Notes under the pieces: model-generated
What the model was told of the DNA's origin: nothing
Seen by the model: only the letters and a program-made list of their open reading frames with translations
Database searches by the model: none
Assembly (NCBI GenBank): GCA_018417955.1
Contig: JACTVC010000017.1
Span: forward strand, 558,001-622,000
Direction of reading: 5' to 3'
DNA: 64,000 bases
Source: Laccaria trichodermophora
Taxonomy: Eukaryota > Basidiomycota > Agaricomycetes > Agaricales > Hydnangiaceae
Translations under genes and position numbers: made by a program
Shown here: piece after piece, positions 12,690 to 24,182 of the stretch
How positions within the stretch are numbered: position 1 is the stretch's first letter
Layout of the letters: every line of letters begins with the position of its first letter

Positions 12690-13330
12690 TGGTTGTTGAA
12701 GAGATGGCACTGTAATGCAAGAACCGCTTGTCCGTTCGATGCGTATGAGAGCTTCCCAGAAGCGCATTGTCCGTAGCTTCAAAACGAACCAAAGAACGAA
12801 AGGGGCGACGAAGATCTCGCCGAGAACGGACGAAATATGTTCATCTTGGTCATACCAGGCTGAACTAGGCGAAGCGCAGCCAATAGGTGACCGTTTGGCG
12901 AGTTCATGGTGTCCAAAGAAAGGTGTGGATCAGGGCTTCCCAACGCAAAAAAGACGAGAGCGATACGACCGTCGGTTGGTGAGATATGACATGAACAAGT
13001 CACATGCAAATGGTTGTTGGAGGGATGGTGCTGTGACACGAGAACCGCTTGTCCGTTTGACGCGTATGAGGGCTCCCCAGAAGCGCATTGACCGTGGCTT
13101 CAAAACGAGCCAAAGAACAAAATGAACGACGAGGATCTCGCCGAGAACGGACGAGATATGTTCATTTTGGTCATACCAGGCTGAAGTAGGTGAAGCGCAG
13201 CCAATACGCGACCGTTTGGCGAGTTCAGGGGGTCCAAAGAAAGGTATGAACGAGGGCTTCCAAGCGCAAAAGAGACGAGAGCAATCGGGGCGTCGGTTGG
13301 CGAGATATGAGGTGAATATGTCCCATTTTG
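12690..13330. repeat. Two direct repeats of about 320 bp inside the LTR element
   Basis: GAACCGCTTGTCCGTT occurs at about 12720 and 13040, and the following 290 bp align with scattered substitutions, giving a period of 320 bp. Open frames across them on both strands repeat the same motifs and have no recognisable product. Confidence 0.8.
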
Positions 13331-14045
13331 ATGTCCCATCAACCCCATCCAACCCAAAACCACTCCAAACCCTTCTAACCATTCAGAAACCAAGAAGAGC
13401 CATTCCAGGGAGTTCATAGAGAAGTAAGGAGGATGAGAACACTCATTCCTCAAGCAAGAAAACAGCAAGGATTGGGAGAGAAGCATAGTAGGGCATAGCA
13501 CATAATTTCCAGAGCAGCAGACTGAACTGGAGGGATGTCAATGAACATCTGGCTGTTCTTGAGAGGCCTAGATGCTAAAAGACAAGGGAGATGGTTGAGG
13601 AACAGGTGGAGTCTGAGAGACAGTGAAGCAGCGCAAAGCAACAGGCAACACTGGTTGCAGGTGACCTCCTCACCAAGTCAATGGCCGCGTAGTCGCGAAA
13701 TCCAGACATAGGTGAGAGGAACTCTCCTCACAGTAGACTTCAGGCCGCGTAGTCACGAAATCCCAAAGCCCAGCTGCTCAGAGTCAGCGCAGCACCTCAA
13801 TCGAACAAACCTCAACCTGCTGTGCAAGCACAAGCTAAAGTCAATGGTTCATCCAACTGAAGGATGGATGAGCCCTTTCACATGAAGTAGTAAGCCCGCC
13901 GCGAAGAGCGCGAGCAGCAGCTACCATCCATGCTAAGGTTCCTCCTGTGATGAGCTGGCGCATTCCCACAACTCTCCAGCTCTCCCTCTACCAAGAAATG
14001 CAGACTTCAACCATGCTTTGGTGAAGTCCGCGGTGCCCCCACCAT

Positions 14046-14364
14046 TGTGGAGCGTTCACTCTGAACTTCTCGCATAGCTGAAGCCAAGAGGGAAGGAGGA
14101 GGCAAGAATGGGTGGATCTGGGATCAACACCCATAAGTGAGCAATGAGCAGTTACAAGATACTCAGCTGGCCCAACATGATTATGCATACTGTAGGAAGT
14201 ACAGTCATACCAAGCACTACATGTAGTGCAAGAGGATGGCAAGACTGCTGACAAGGTGGTGGTTCAAGACAAAAGATCAATATATTATGTAAGATATCCA
14301 AATCTAGCTATATACCACTGTTTGACTATGGCCTCTGGGCATTCCCTTCCAATCCTATATCACA
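14046..14364 (-). repeat. LTR (5' LTR in element orientation)
   Basis: Second 319-bp copy. The putative primer-binding site is adjacent at 14044-14027 on the minus strand, which sets the element's orientation. Confidence 0.9.
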
Positions 14365-14369
14365 GATTG

Positions 14370-15090
14370 CAACCAAGTGTCAACAAAGGCAAGTAACTAC
14401 AACTGGTTCAAACTCCGACATAATCATGATTGAAACTCCGGCCAGTTGCAACCAGCAAAAAAAAAGTCCAACAAATGGACCTCTCTATTTTCATGATATC
14501 CATCCAAGTCCTTGACCATGTGTTGAAAGCTCTCTCAAGAAATACTCTTCTCCGGTAGCATTCAGAGCGGGCCCTTTGAAAAGAAAATCACAGGGGAACC
14601 GTGTCCCTCACAAACCCAAAATCAATATGTACATGACGTCTCAGCTACTCTTCTTGACAAATACCCCAGAAACCCCACTGAAAAAAAAAACACGGTGAAT
14701 TCACTGAAACCCATCCCTCTGTCCCTCACAACCCCAAATTCAAACCACCTTGTACAAAATATTGTTCTGAGCAAGTACCGCGAGTGGCCCAAAAAATCCC
14801 TTTTTCCCAAAAATTGCAGGAGAACCACGATGATGCATCGAAACCCACCCCCCTGTCCCTTACAAAACCAAACTAGATCCATGAAGTTCGACCAATTGCC
14901 ACTCCTGCACTTGGTTGGGTGTTTAGTTTTGCGAGCAGGGAGTGACTGACAGTAACAAACCCCTTTCAGGCAAGTCAATTCAACCAAGGAAAATCTGACT
15001 CTGAAAACCCTGCAAATGATGCTGAAATTTCGGGGAGAACTGGACTCTGTGAGTTCTAAGCAACAAGAGTTAACAAATATGGATAGGTTT
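14370..15090. other. Gap between the LTR element and the NACHT gene
   Basis: No supported gene. The repeated phrase GGG-AACC-TGTCCCTCACAA-CC occurs near 14594, 14712 and 14850, suggesting a short decayed tandem duplication. Confidence 0.4.
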
Positions 15091-18000
15091 TCAAAAATAG
15101 CAGACCGTAGTTGATGACCGTGAAATGCGTGGAGGCCTAAGCTTTAGCCTTTCTCTGTCAATTTGTTGTTGCTTTCTCTGCAATAGGAAGAAATGAATTC
15201 AAAAACAGGTTGAGTAGCTCTGAAGACTTACCCACTAGTTAAAAAATTAAAATCAAAATCAACATGTGATGAAGAAAATCAATGATGTACATCCTGAATC
15301 AGCATAGAAACATTGCTTCAGTAGTTGCTTCACCAGATGGAAAACAGTAATTGCTTACTCGCTATACATTGTTAGCACTGATGAGAGATTTTTAACATAA
15401 CATAAAACTCACAATCTGAACACCATTCACATAAAGAGCTACCATTAGAAATTATGTACCAAAAACAGACAAAGGAATCTTGCATTCTAATAATGAAAAA
15501 AGAAATAAGTGACATGGCTTATTGTGAGAAGAACTGGATAACCAACCTCCTGAAATAGATGATTTTGTTGGCTTAGGTATTTAATAAAGAAAGAGAGAGC
15601 ATGCCAGCTGCAGAAATTAGCCATGGGTACTATTCAAAAATAAGAAAGTGCCTACTGTCTGAGAAAAGAAAGAAAAGTTAGCCAAAAGATAAATGATGCA
15701 ACCTGGTTTCTCACATTCTGCATTATGGTTCAATGCTTGGTGAGACAGAAGATGAGCATGGAACATACAGGCTACACAGAGAATAAGTTTTATATTGTGA
15801 ATCTGTTTTGTGTTTTGTCTACTTACTTTTGGAGAACTGGTGCCCTATGGTGGCAAATTCCACTCTTAGGCAAATAATATTTCAGCATCTTGGATACTCA
15901 CAATCTGCAGGGTGACCAATCAGCAAATATAGGTGGCACCAATTATTTACTTACACCCTGGAGTATGCTGCAGGATAAGAGGGCAGATATATCAATGTCA
16001 AGTAAAATAACTTGCATACTGCAATGAATTTCTCAAACTAGGCTCAGAGGGTAAATAAAAGCTACTCACAGCCTAACAGTAACATTCACTTGAAGTTAAA
16101 TAAATGCATGTTGTCCATTGAAAGTTACTCACCCCCTGGCAGTACAATTGAGATGAAAAACCCAATGAGCACTACCCAATAAAGCAGATAGGTTGTGACT
16201 AACATACTAGTTAGATAAATGTTAGCATACAAAGTTCCATTGTTACAGTAAATTTACTTACACCCTGATGAATCATGGTTCTAATCTGAGAATTGACAAG
16301 TAAAAATGTTGCAGAGAAGATACACACAGCCTATATAGTATTTCATCAGCTTAATGTATTCTGCAAATAGGATACCTACATGGGATGTTTTGGAACTGAA
16401 GAGATTTCAGTTCAGAAAGTATCATCAGGGACTCAAACCTGCTCTTACAAATTTTCAACATTCTAAAAACATTGACCATAGAATTCAGCATTCAACATTT
16501 ATCCACCTGCTTTAAAAAAAATTCACCTTCTGATGTTGCACATCAAAGGTCAGATTGGGTAAAACAAGACAAAGAGAAGACTAACATTCTGGTTGCAAAA
16601 CATCCACAAGAATGGCCAACATAGCCAAAATTATCACTCACCCACTAATAAAATGAATTTAGTAAGCAGAGAAGGAGAAATAGCACTCACTTTCTTGTGG
16701 TTGTAATAAATTTGAATGAACTCTTTGAAGTTCAAATTCTAAATCACTCACCACCTAAAAACAAGATAATAAAATGTGTTTCTAGTATCCAAATTGCTTA
16801 CAATCTACATTCTCAATGACATGTTGTTGATTTTCAAAAAATAAAAGACTTACATCCTGCAAAACATGTTCAAACATTATTATTTTGAAACATCCATTTA
16901 CTCACTTTCTGTTGAGGAAATTTTGTCAATGTCTGGATATGCAATAATAATGAGCATACTTTAAGTTTCCGAATGAGCCCTGACATTTTCTGGGTCAAAT
17001 TTTGAAAACATGCCACATTCTGGATGTCTTTTTAATTACAAAATAAACTTCAGAGCTCAAAAATGAACCCACCTCCATGCTCATAGTTAGTAGCTCCATA
17101 TCTTCTAGTATCTTCTTTGTGTTGTCAACCTTGAAGATTAAAATATTAGTCCAAATAATAAATGAAGATTTTGAAGAGTCAAGCAAGATGTCAATGTTTT
17201 CCTCTAGAACATTGCTTGCGTGCATTAACTCCGTGATCTCTTCCAATCGTCCTGATTTACTCATTTTGACACATTTGAGGAGATGGTCAAACCAGTGGAC
17301 AGAAGCATACTGTTGTGCTTCTGCATGTTGTACCCACCCTAGTGCAGTACTCCGTACGGAGCGGGATGACTCCTGATCCCCTTCCGAGAGTTGTGCAGTA
17401 ATTTCCAGACAACTTGCGGCAAGGGAGAAATGAGTTCTTAAACCATCAAGATGATAGCTTCTTGAATCTCGTGGAGACTTAAGATATTCCCAAAGAGATT
17501 CGCAAATCGGTTGTATGGGTTTCTTATCGTCAGCCGGAATAGACAGGAGGGCGTTGATTTGGAAAAGGGAGGGAAGGGGGTCGATCCGGCGTGATGTGAA
17601 AACACGGCGTAAAGCGGTTAAGGACAATGGGGAATTTAGATACGTGACAGTTCCTAGAACCTCTTTGAAATCGGACGAGACTCCCGCCCTGACAATATGG
17701 CTTAGTACCGCCTCGAAAAAATCATAGAGGCGATCATTTGAGCCTCTGAGCAAACCAGAAAGCCTATTGCTCATATCCCTGTGGTCAAGATAATGGAGGA
17801 TAGTTTGGGCAAAATGGAAGGAACCCTTGGACAAATCGACCAGGCACCCAAGCTGCTCGTCCGACGACATACTTCTTTGACGAGCAAAATTACTCGTGGA
17901 ACTCGTCCGCCGAATCTCTTTTAGCCGGTCTTGGACGAATTTCCGGATATCCTTCGTCGTTTCCACGGCATTGATATCTTGAATATTTACTTCCTTTACA

Positions 18001-18861
18001 AATCGACTAAATTCCTTTGACTCCCGAGCTTCCTCGAAGTGGTCTGCAATTCGGCCCGTAAGAAGGATGCGGACATTTGCGAGAGCTTTGGGGGTGCTCC
18101 CGCCGGCGGAAGGTATGTCGACGAGCATTTTGACGAAGTCTCTCATCGCCCTCTCATCACTGCACCGATCTATACCGTCGATGACTATGACCAGCCGGGT
18201 TTTAGACTGCATGATATTCGTCCGTGACTTGGTTGGTTTTTCCTCCGAGATTGTCGATAGGACCCCCAAAAGAAGCTTTCTGAACTGATAGTCCTGCGAA
18301 GAATCTTGAAATATACTCGGCTCGTGTCGGTAAATCCGTTCAACATGTGGTATCGCATGGTAATTTGAGATGCACATGGTGTAGACGAGAGAGGGGATTA
18401 AATGTTCAATCCCACTTCTCTTATTCCAGTCGAAGAAAAAGTTTGCGACCAGCGTATTTTGCTCAGAGCACTTCTTCGCAAGCGTTTGGGCGATAGAAGT
18501 CTTCCCCGAGCCCATTGGGCCTGTGAGCCAGCAGATGGGCGTATTCGACCTGATCCAGTCGTCGAGCTCTTTGAGAAGCTTAGACCGTGTGCCAGGGTGA
18601 TAGGATGGGATGTCGACGCGATTGAAGCTGTAGTTCACCGGCGGACGGAGTGCGTTAAGAAGGTCGGATGCTGGCCACCAGGATGAGTGACATGGAAGAG
18701 GAATGGAGAGAGGCAAGCGAAAGAATCTTACAAAGTCGTCCCGCTGCAGGTGGGTGATGATGAATATGAGTCTCAGTATGATTCCCGCCCACAGTGGTAA
18801 TTCGGTTGTTTCGTAAGCTGAGATCTCTCGGATTTGTGAACGACGAGAATTGGGAGGTCAT
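15091..18861 (-). CDS. NACHT-domain NTPase followed by an array of predicted single-codon exons
   Basis: Exon 1 is 18861-18732 and exon 2 is 18670-17073; together they are 576 codons in frame. The N-terminus carries the VGGNHTETHIHHH-type sequence seen at the head of agaricomycete NACHT proteins. Exon 2 has Walker A GPMGSGKTS (near 18520-18490) and Walker B LVIVIDGIDRC (near 18195-18165). Exon 2 reads into GTGGGT at 17072. It could run unspliced to a stop at 16995, giving FKI at the end. Downstream, however, 29 units of the form AG-NNN-GT follow between 17019 and 15232, and then a terminal open stretch 15177-15091 (28 codons plus stop). Exon 2 ends in phase 0 and all units are three bases, so frame is kept throughout, and none of the 29 triplets is a stop. 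Spliced in full, the protein would have 633 residues. Role: probable STAND-type signalling NTPase (family inference). Confidence 0.72.
15232..17019 (-). other. Array of about 29 acceptor-NNN-donor units (candidate 3-nt exons)
   Basis: Minus-strand triplets, by lowest coordinate: 17017 AAT, 16906 AAA, 16854 GAT, 16802 ATT, 16752 GTG, 16691 AAA, 16642 TGG, 16586 AAT, 16527 AAG, 16460 AAT, 16328 GCT, 16262 GGT, 16204 TAT, 16133 GGG, 16070 GCT, 16016 TAT, 15955 GGT, 15902 ATT, 15837 AAA, 15769 CCT, 15715 AAT, 15656 ACA, 15605 CTG, 15547 GAG, 15484 AAT, 15413 ATT, 15359 CGA, 15291 GAT, 15232 TGG. All but 15837 directly follow AG, and all directly precede GT or, for 16016, 15605 and 15484, GC. Spacers are mostly 47-70 nt, the usual intron size here, and differ from each other in sequence. 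Three or four further degenerate units lie between 16440 and 16280. Read in order the triplets give protein-like text, including KWNKNAGYGAYG and KPNTLENIRDW. Confidence 0.75.
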
Positions 18862-20083
18862 GCTGCAGCGTTGGCAACCACGTATGTCAAAGCGAAACGG
18901 ATATGAGCGTGAGGCTTATCGAGGCGGCTGAGTCAAGGCGCTGAGGTACCGGTTGAGGCACTGGTACACCGCCACAGCAACGTGAGTGTAATGGCGCCTA
19001 TCAATGTCGGACAGGCTGTAGAGTGGACTCAGCAGGACCAATCATACATTGCTACCCTCCCAATAAGTCCAAATCGACATTCAAAAAAACGCAGATAAGT
19101 GAATTATGAAAGCATAGTTGCCCGCCAAATCTCAACTCACAGTGAAAGCGCCTTACCTGCGCACTGATAATTTTATGAACCCAAGTTCGCGCCAGTCGCA
19201 GAGTTGATGCCTATCCTTGAGTTCTTGCTCTCAGAAGACTGTTGAATTACCTGAGTTCTGATCAGCGGCCTCCATCTGCGATCTAAACGTACCGCGGCTC
19301 CTATGGCCACTATGTCGACGGTAGCTTCGAGAACCTCGTCAAGTCAACAACGTGATTCGAGGCACTTGCAGAATGAGCCGAAGGTGGGGGTTGGGAATAA
19401 ATCATTGGCAGCTCCTTTAATACTTGACGGGGTTCCGTACGGTGAAGGCACTGAAGGGTGATTTTCGCCTGTTTCATACACCCCCGCAAATCGTTTGGAA
19501 GACCAAGTCAGTCCGCAGATTGAAAGATCAAGCCTTGGGCCCCGTGTCAGTAAAGAATTGCTATGAAGAAACGGATATCAAGTTGAACGCCGAGCGCTGA
19601 TCCCTTGAATGTTTTTGAGCTCACCTGAACCTCTGAAGCTCGGACTACTTTGGCCTCCATATGTGCAGTAAAACTTCCTTTGTCGTGTCTATAGTTGATT
19701 CACGGGCTACAGTTGTCGAAATTCGCTCAAAAGCCTGAGGATGCCAGGTTCGTCGGGTCCCCAACTGTAGTTTGGTTTCGGCGACGTTTTAGCACATTAA
19801 ATTGCGTATACAGCATCACTCACAAAAACCTTCCACAAAGACATAGTTCTCTGCAATTTATTTGCGGCAAGGCAAAAAAACTCAGAACTTAGAAAGCAGC
19901 CAGAAAAAAAAAGACTAAGATTGATGGGTTCGGTAACTACCGAAGCTTTGCGTAGAACGTTGTTACGCTCTGCGTTTCTTGACCCAAGCCTGCGAGTTCT
20001 CTTTTCTTTTCTTTTGGAAAGTCGCAACTTAAATATGTGCACATGTCATGGAATGTTTCGCAAAACACTCTCGTTGACAGAAA
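18862..20083. other. Intergenic, no gene seen
   Basis: Short open frames only, none with splice-supported extension or family resemblance. The region includes the divergent upstream of the NACHT gene and the 3' flank of the nuclease gene. Confidence 0.4.
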
Positions 20084-21734
20084 TCAAGGGAGACTGACGG
20101 ATCCATCGAACAAAACGTTCAGCCATGCGGCCAAACGGTATGCTCCCTTAGCAATTTGTTCCTCAATCTAAAAACCTTGTGAGAAATAGTGATACCCAAA
20201 AGAAAAGCGCGTACGATGGGTTGCGCGCCTGCGGCGTAGCTGCTCGTTCCTCCCGAACAGAGGTCCTTACCAGTGGTGAAGCTGAATACATAAGACTGTG
20301 TGGTCAACGCATTCACAATCATTGAAAAATGACCTCAAGCTGAGAAATGTACGCACGCAATCGAAGGTGTTTGAATCTTGGGCCCAAACCAGAGGGCATT
20401 TCAGAGGAGTAATGGCGGCCGTTGAACGAGTAGCGAGAAATTCATTAATATCATCCTGAATACTGCGCTTCTGGCTCAGGGGGGCTGAGGGGTCTGAACA
20501 TGCGATCCAAGATGCTTTCGACGAGGCAAAGTTTCCCGTCTGATGTTTGTGGCATCAGTTAAACACATCTCCATGAAAAGTTGAGCTGCGTGCACCTTGA
20601 TGCGGGTGGCAAGGGAATTGGCCCACGTCGTCACAGAATTTCCGTACTGCGCCTTTAAGAAGCCTTCGATAATGCCGGTATCTATAGAACGAACATCACT
20701 CAAAAGATTCTCTCGAAAACACGGGGTTGCCTACCCCACAACTAAAAATATAAACTCGGTCAGTTGCTCTAATCCATCATGTTGCGAAGGAAACTTACAG
20801 CGTGAAGGTTGGTCGATGAGCCGTTGCACTTGACGGTGATGTCGTTTCCACCCACTTTCAGCGCTTCGACGTGGAGGGGCTGGGTAATATCCCCAAGGAA
20901 CTGTGATAATCAAATTTCAGCAGCATACTTAGAACGTGAAATAGACGATATACATGATCTATAAATAGTATCAGGAGGATGAACCCTCGAGAGAGACGGA
21001 TGAAAACTAACCCAAGAACTTCAAAGCCTCCTGGCGTTGAATCGCTGAAAGGTTAGTCTGCACGACGCGGGTGGTATAGTTGGCAATAGCACTGACTTGT
21101 GAAACTTTAAAAATTTGACCCGAAGGGAATTAGACTCAGGCTTACGAATGCAATTCCCGCTGCCGCAGTCCCTTGTCTCAGAGACGGAGCACGACGTGGG
21201 TGGGTTATCTGTAGACCATTTTTAGGCGTTGAGCTTCGGAGTGGAGGACACAACCTCACCCTCGGCGTCGACAAAGTGGAAGGGAGCCGACCTGATTTAT
21301 GAAGTTAGGGATCACTATCCGGCGACAGGCTTTACGCGCACCATGAGTAGGCGGCCTGGGATCTGACGGTGTCCGCCCACTAGGTCGGACTGAAAGTTAG
21401 CTAAAGACGCTTTGGACGAATGTAGGCCTTGACACTTACAGTAGCTGCAGGACCGAGCGATCTAGAGTAAGTAGACCCAAGAGAATTCTGAACAAACGAA
21501 AGGGCATTGGGTGCGAGGAACTGAGACAGCCTGTTTTGAGGGATACTCTTTAAGAAAGGTAGCTGTGCTGGATGAATACCTGCATCGCCGTGTATCTGAT
21601 CATTCATGCATTTCACCGAGAGTCGTATAGATAGTAGATTTCACTTACCCAACTGCCATATGTCCATCAACTCCCCATCCGTAAACCCGAGCGTAGGAAA
21701 TCGAGAGGGCTAAGAGAACTGCTTGAACTTTCAT
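20084..21734 (-). CDS. Secreted S1/P1-type zinc-dependent nuclease, 14 exons with two microexons
   Basis: Exons: 21734-21649, 21530-21440, 21379-21342, 21291-21260, 21208-21146, 21095-21012, 20958-20954, 20900-20799, 20741-20735, 20681-20596, 20539-20357, 20295-20271, 20228-20215, 20167-20084. They sum to 900 nt (299 residues), the family's usual size. A signal peptide (MKVQAVLLALSISYARVYG) is followed by WGVDGH, the zinc-binding mature N-terminus of the S1/P1 family. Family blocks follow in order: LAPNALSFVQNSLG, TWADTVR, WSAPFHFVDAED, CSVSETRDCGSGNC, HFLGDITQPLH with GGNDI, NLHALWDTGI, FASSKASWIACS, CPLVWAQDS and IAKGAYRLAAWLN. S1/P1 enzymes cleave single-stranded DNA and RNA and remove 3'-phosphates outside the cell. 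The 5-nt exon (ATCAT) supplies the His of HFLGD, and the 7-nt exon (TTGTGGG) supplies LWD. The model depends on both to keep frame. Confidence 0.93.
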
Positions 21735-24182
21735 ATGTCGACTTTGGAATGGGAAATTAGGGCCTCAGCTGGAAAGAAACGCTTAATATATATCTTCTCA
21801 GCCTTTCAAATTTGAGATTTTTTGGTAACAATTCCGCTGACGCGAGTCCTAACAACGCACGTTGGCCGTTTCCACAAGGATTCGATATACATGAGGAAGT
21901 AGCAAGCTGCCGTCGACAGGTTGCATAAGATATCCATGAAAGATCCCGAGTAAGGGTGTCAATGAGAAGACGGCCGATAGTCATAGGACAGGGACCATGT
22001 GCTCGGACTCGTGATAGCAGATATAAATATGGCTCATCGCGTGGAGGGGCGCGGAAAATGATGGATTTGGTGGGAATGAGACCAGGACTTGCCAGAATTT
22101 GAGTGGACAAGTGGGAAATGACGAGGAAACATCGTTATCGTCAATTTCAATAATTTTGAGCCTCATTCAAGGGGTAAGGACGGGGAAACTGAGGGGCTGC
22201 CAGTGCGCGCGAGAAAAGCCACAAGGTATAACAGTTGACGTTGAGGAGGAACATCGCTCGAAAGACGTCCGGTGGAGGGGTTTCCAACTTGCGATCTGGA
22301 CAACTTGATCATTGAATATTGAATGTTGAATAGTATCGCCCATTAGCCGATCGCTACTGTGCTGTCGGAGCAGGTTGGAAAGTGAGGTGTGGGCACGTGA
22401 CGCAAACGATGATCAACGACGTTGAATTTCTCAGATGTGGTCCTCCAACCAACCAATGACTGGCCCTCCGACGCAAAGGGTATTCAAGCTCCTCGAGGAA
22501 AGCATCGTCTGGGGTTCTCGTCTCGCTGGTGAACGTATACAAGAAGCTGGGTGGATATCTATCAGCACAACCTAAACAACTTGGACTCCCGTTCAACCAC
22601 ACCGTTTACTGGCAGGTTCAACGGTAAAGAGAAGCGAGGTACGACAGCGAGAGTGGAGGGGAATAGAACAGAGGGTGCGCGACTTTATTACTAGGTCCCA
22701 TTTGCTTGTCAACGATGGAAACCACAGGCCTGCTTTGCTCGTAACTCAAGAATCAGAACAGACCGCCACGCAAAGTGCTGTATGGTCGGCGGTGAAGGCT
22801 TGAAGGGTGTCGTTACGGCTTCTTACCTCCATCAAGCGCACGCAGCTCTGCGAGAAGTCGACCCACAGTCGACCAATAACCCTGTCCAGGTCCAGAGCAT
22901 GGCAAGTCATACACCTGTCCGCTTCAGCTTATATCAATTTTTGTTTACTCAAGATCCTTGTCCTGACTACCGCCTCCTTGATGTCATCAGCCAGAGGGTT
23001 TTAGGCCTTGGCCGCCTCCTTGCTGTGACAGACGGAGCGGTCGAACGTCAACTCCTTGTTCTCTTTTAAGAGGATATCTCCGAACAACGTTTTGTGACCG
23101 TCGCACCCTCAAATTCTCCTGTTGACGCCATCAGCGCTCCTTCTGTGCCTTTGGGATGTCCTTTTGTGCAGGTGAAGATGTGAAGTGCATCCACAAAGCT
23201 ACATTTTGATCCTGCTTTAAGACGCTCGCCAGCATAAGGCCTGGCTCTTCACACTACGACGCATTCATTCCGCTTGAACCCGTTTAGTATGTGAGTGTTC
23301 CACGGAATACCTTCTTCAGGGTGCCTGGACAGGTTTTGTTCTCCAGCAGGCCGCCGGCCATACGCCCCTGGTTATTGCTCTAGCGGGGGGGTGCGCTGCA
23401 GTGCGTCATCGATTCGGAGGCAAAAGGATCTGCGGACTTAGTTACATCCTCCCACCCCTTCCATTTCATCAAGAAGTGTACGTATGTCACATCTACCCTT
23501 GGAAATGAAATCATTGAAGCAATGTCCATTTCTTTCAGTAAAAAGTCAACGACGACAACACTATTTTCTATTGAACCCTTCAGCGTCTGGTTCTGCAGCA
23601 CCTTCACGCACCTTATACTTTACAATCCGCTACATGTCAAGCGGCTCGAATTCCAACTGCCCACAAACTTCGTTCTCTGCTATGGCACATCACGTGATGA
23701 CCGTTCCTGTGCGCCTAAAGAGGAGGGGACATACGCCCATCCTTTTCTGGACATTGAAGATGTTGCAACTTCCCATTATTGACACTTCCGCATTTGAGGA
23801 GTCCCTTTGTTTCCGAACCTCATTCCTTCCCTCTTCGGATCAAAATACCGTATCTGTCCCCTCTTGGAGATCGAATCCTTACAAGCCAGCCGCCTCACAA
23901 CATTATCACCTTGTTTTCAAATAAAGCAGACTTCTTGTCATTAGATTCACGACGGCTTACTCGATTGATGTTCGCTCCGATTCACATGACGTCCGTTTAC
24001 GTCGTGCTAAAGTGTCTTTGTTTTCGGGCAGCACTAATATACATCCTTATGGCGCTGGATGCCCGAAATATCTCAAGCCCTCCTGCTCTAGACGCTGTCC
24101 GCTGCTCCCGCCTGTCCTGTTCCCGCTAGAAGTCAGCGTGTCTCGACTTCCTTCGTGGTCGATCCAGGGAGTTTAATTTGCG
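21735..24182. other. Intergenic region before the pheromone-receptor cluster
   Basis: No convincing gene. A minus-strand frame near 23380-23607 includes FLMKWKGWED, which faintly recalls a chromodomain and may be a retrotransposon relic. No CaaX-ending short frame was found next to receptor 1. Confidence 0.4.

Larger units (their letters stand above)
10791..14364 (-). mobile_element. Non-autonomous LTR retroelement, complete with LTRs, PBS and TSD
   Basis: Two near-identical 319-bp direct repeats (10791-11109 and 14046-14364) begin TGTG and end CACA and are flanked by the 5-bp duplication GATTG (10786-10790 and 14365-14369). Read on the minus strand, one base after the LTR comes TGGTGGGGGCACCGCGGA (14044 downwards). 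This starts with TGG, as expected for a primer-binding site complementary to a tRNA CCA end. A G-run (GGGGGGCTT) lies directly before the other LTR (near 11110-11118) in the place of a polypurine tract. The interior of about 2.9 kb has no gag or pol reading frame. It is filled by tandem repeats instead, so the element must depend on enzymes from elsewhere (a LARD-like element). LTR identity is high, which points to a fairly recent insertion. Confidence 0.9.

Noticed and set aside
12715..13501. Open frames of 130-150 codons on both strands
   Set aside because: They repeat the same motifs because of the 320-bp duplication and match no protein family; treated as repeat content.
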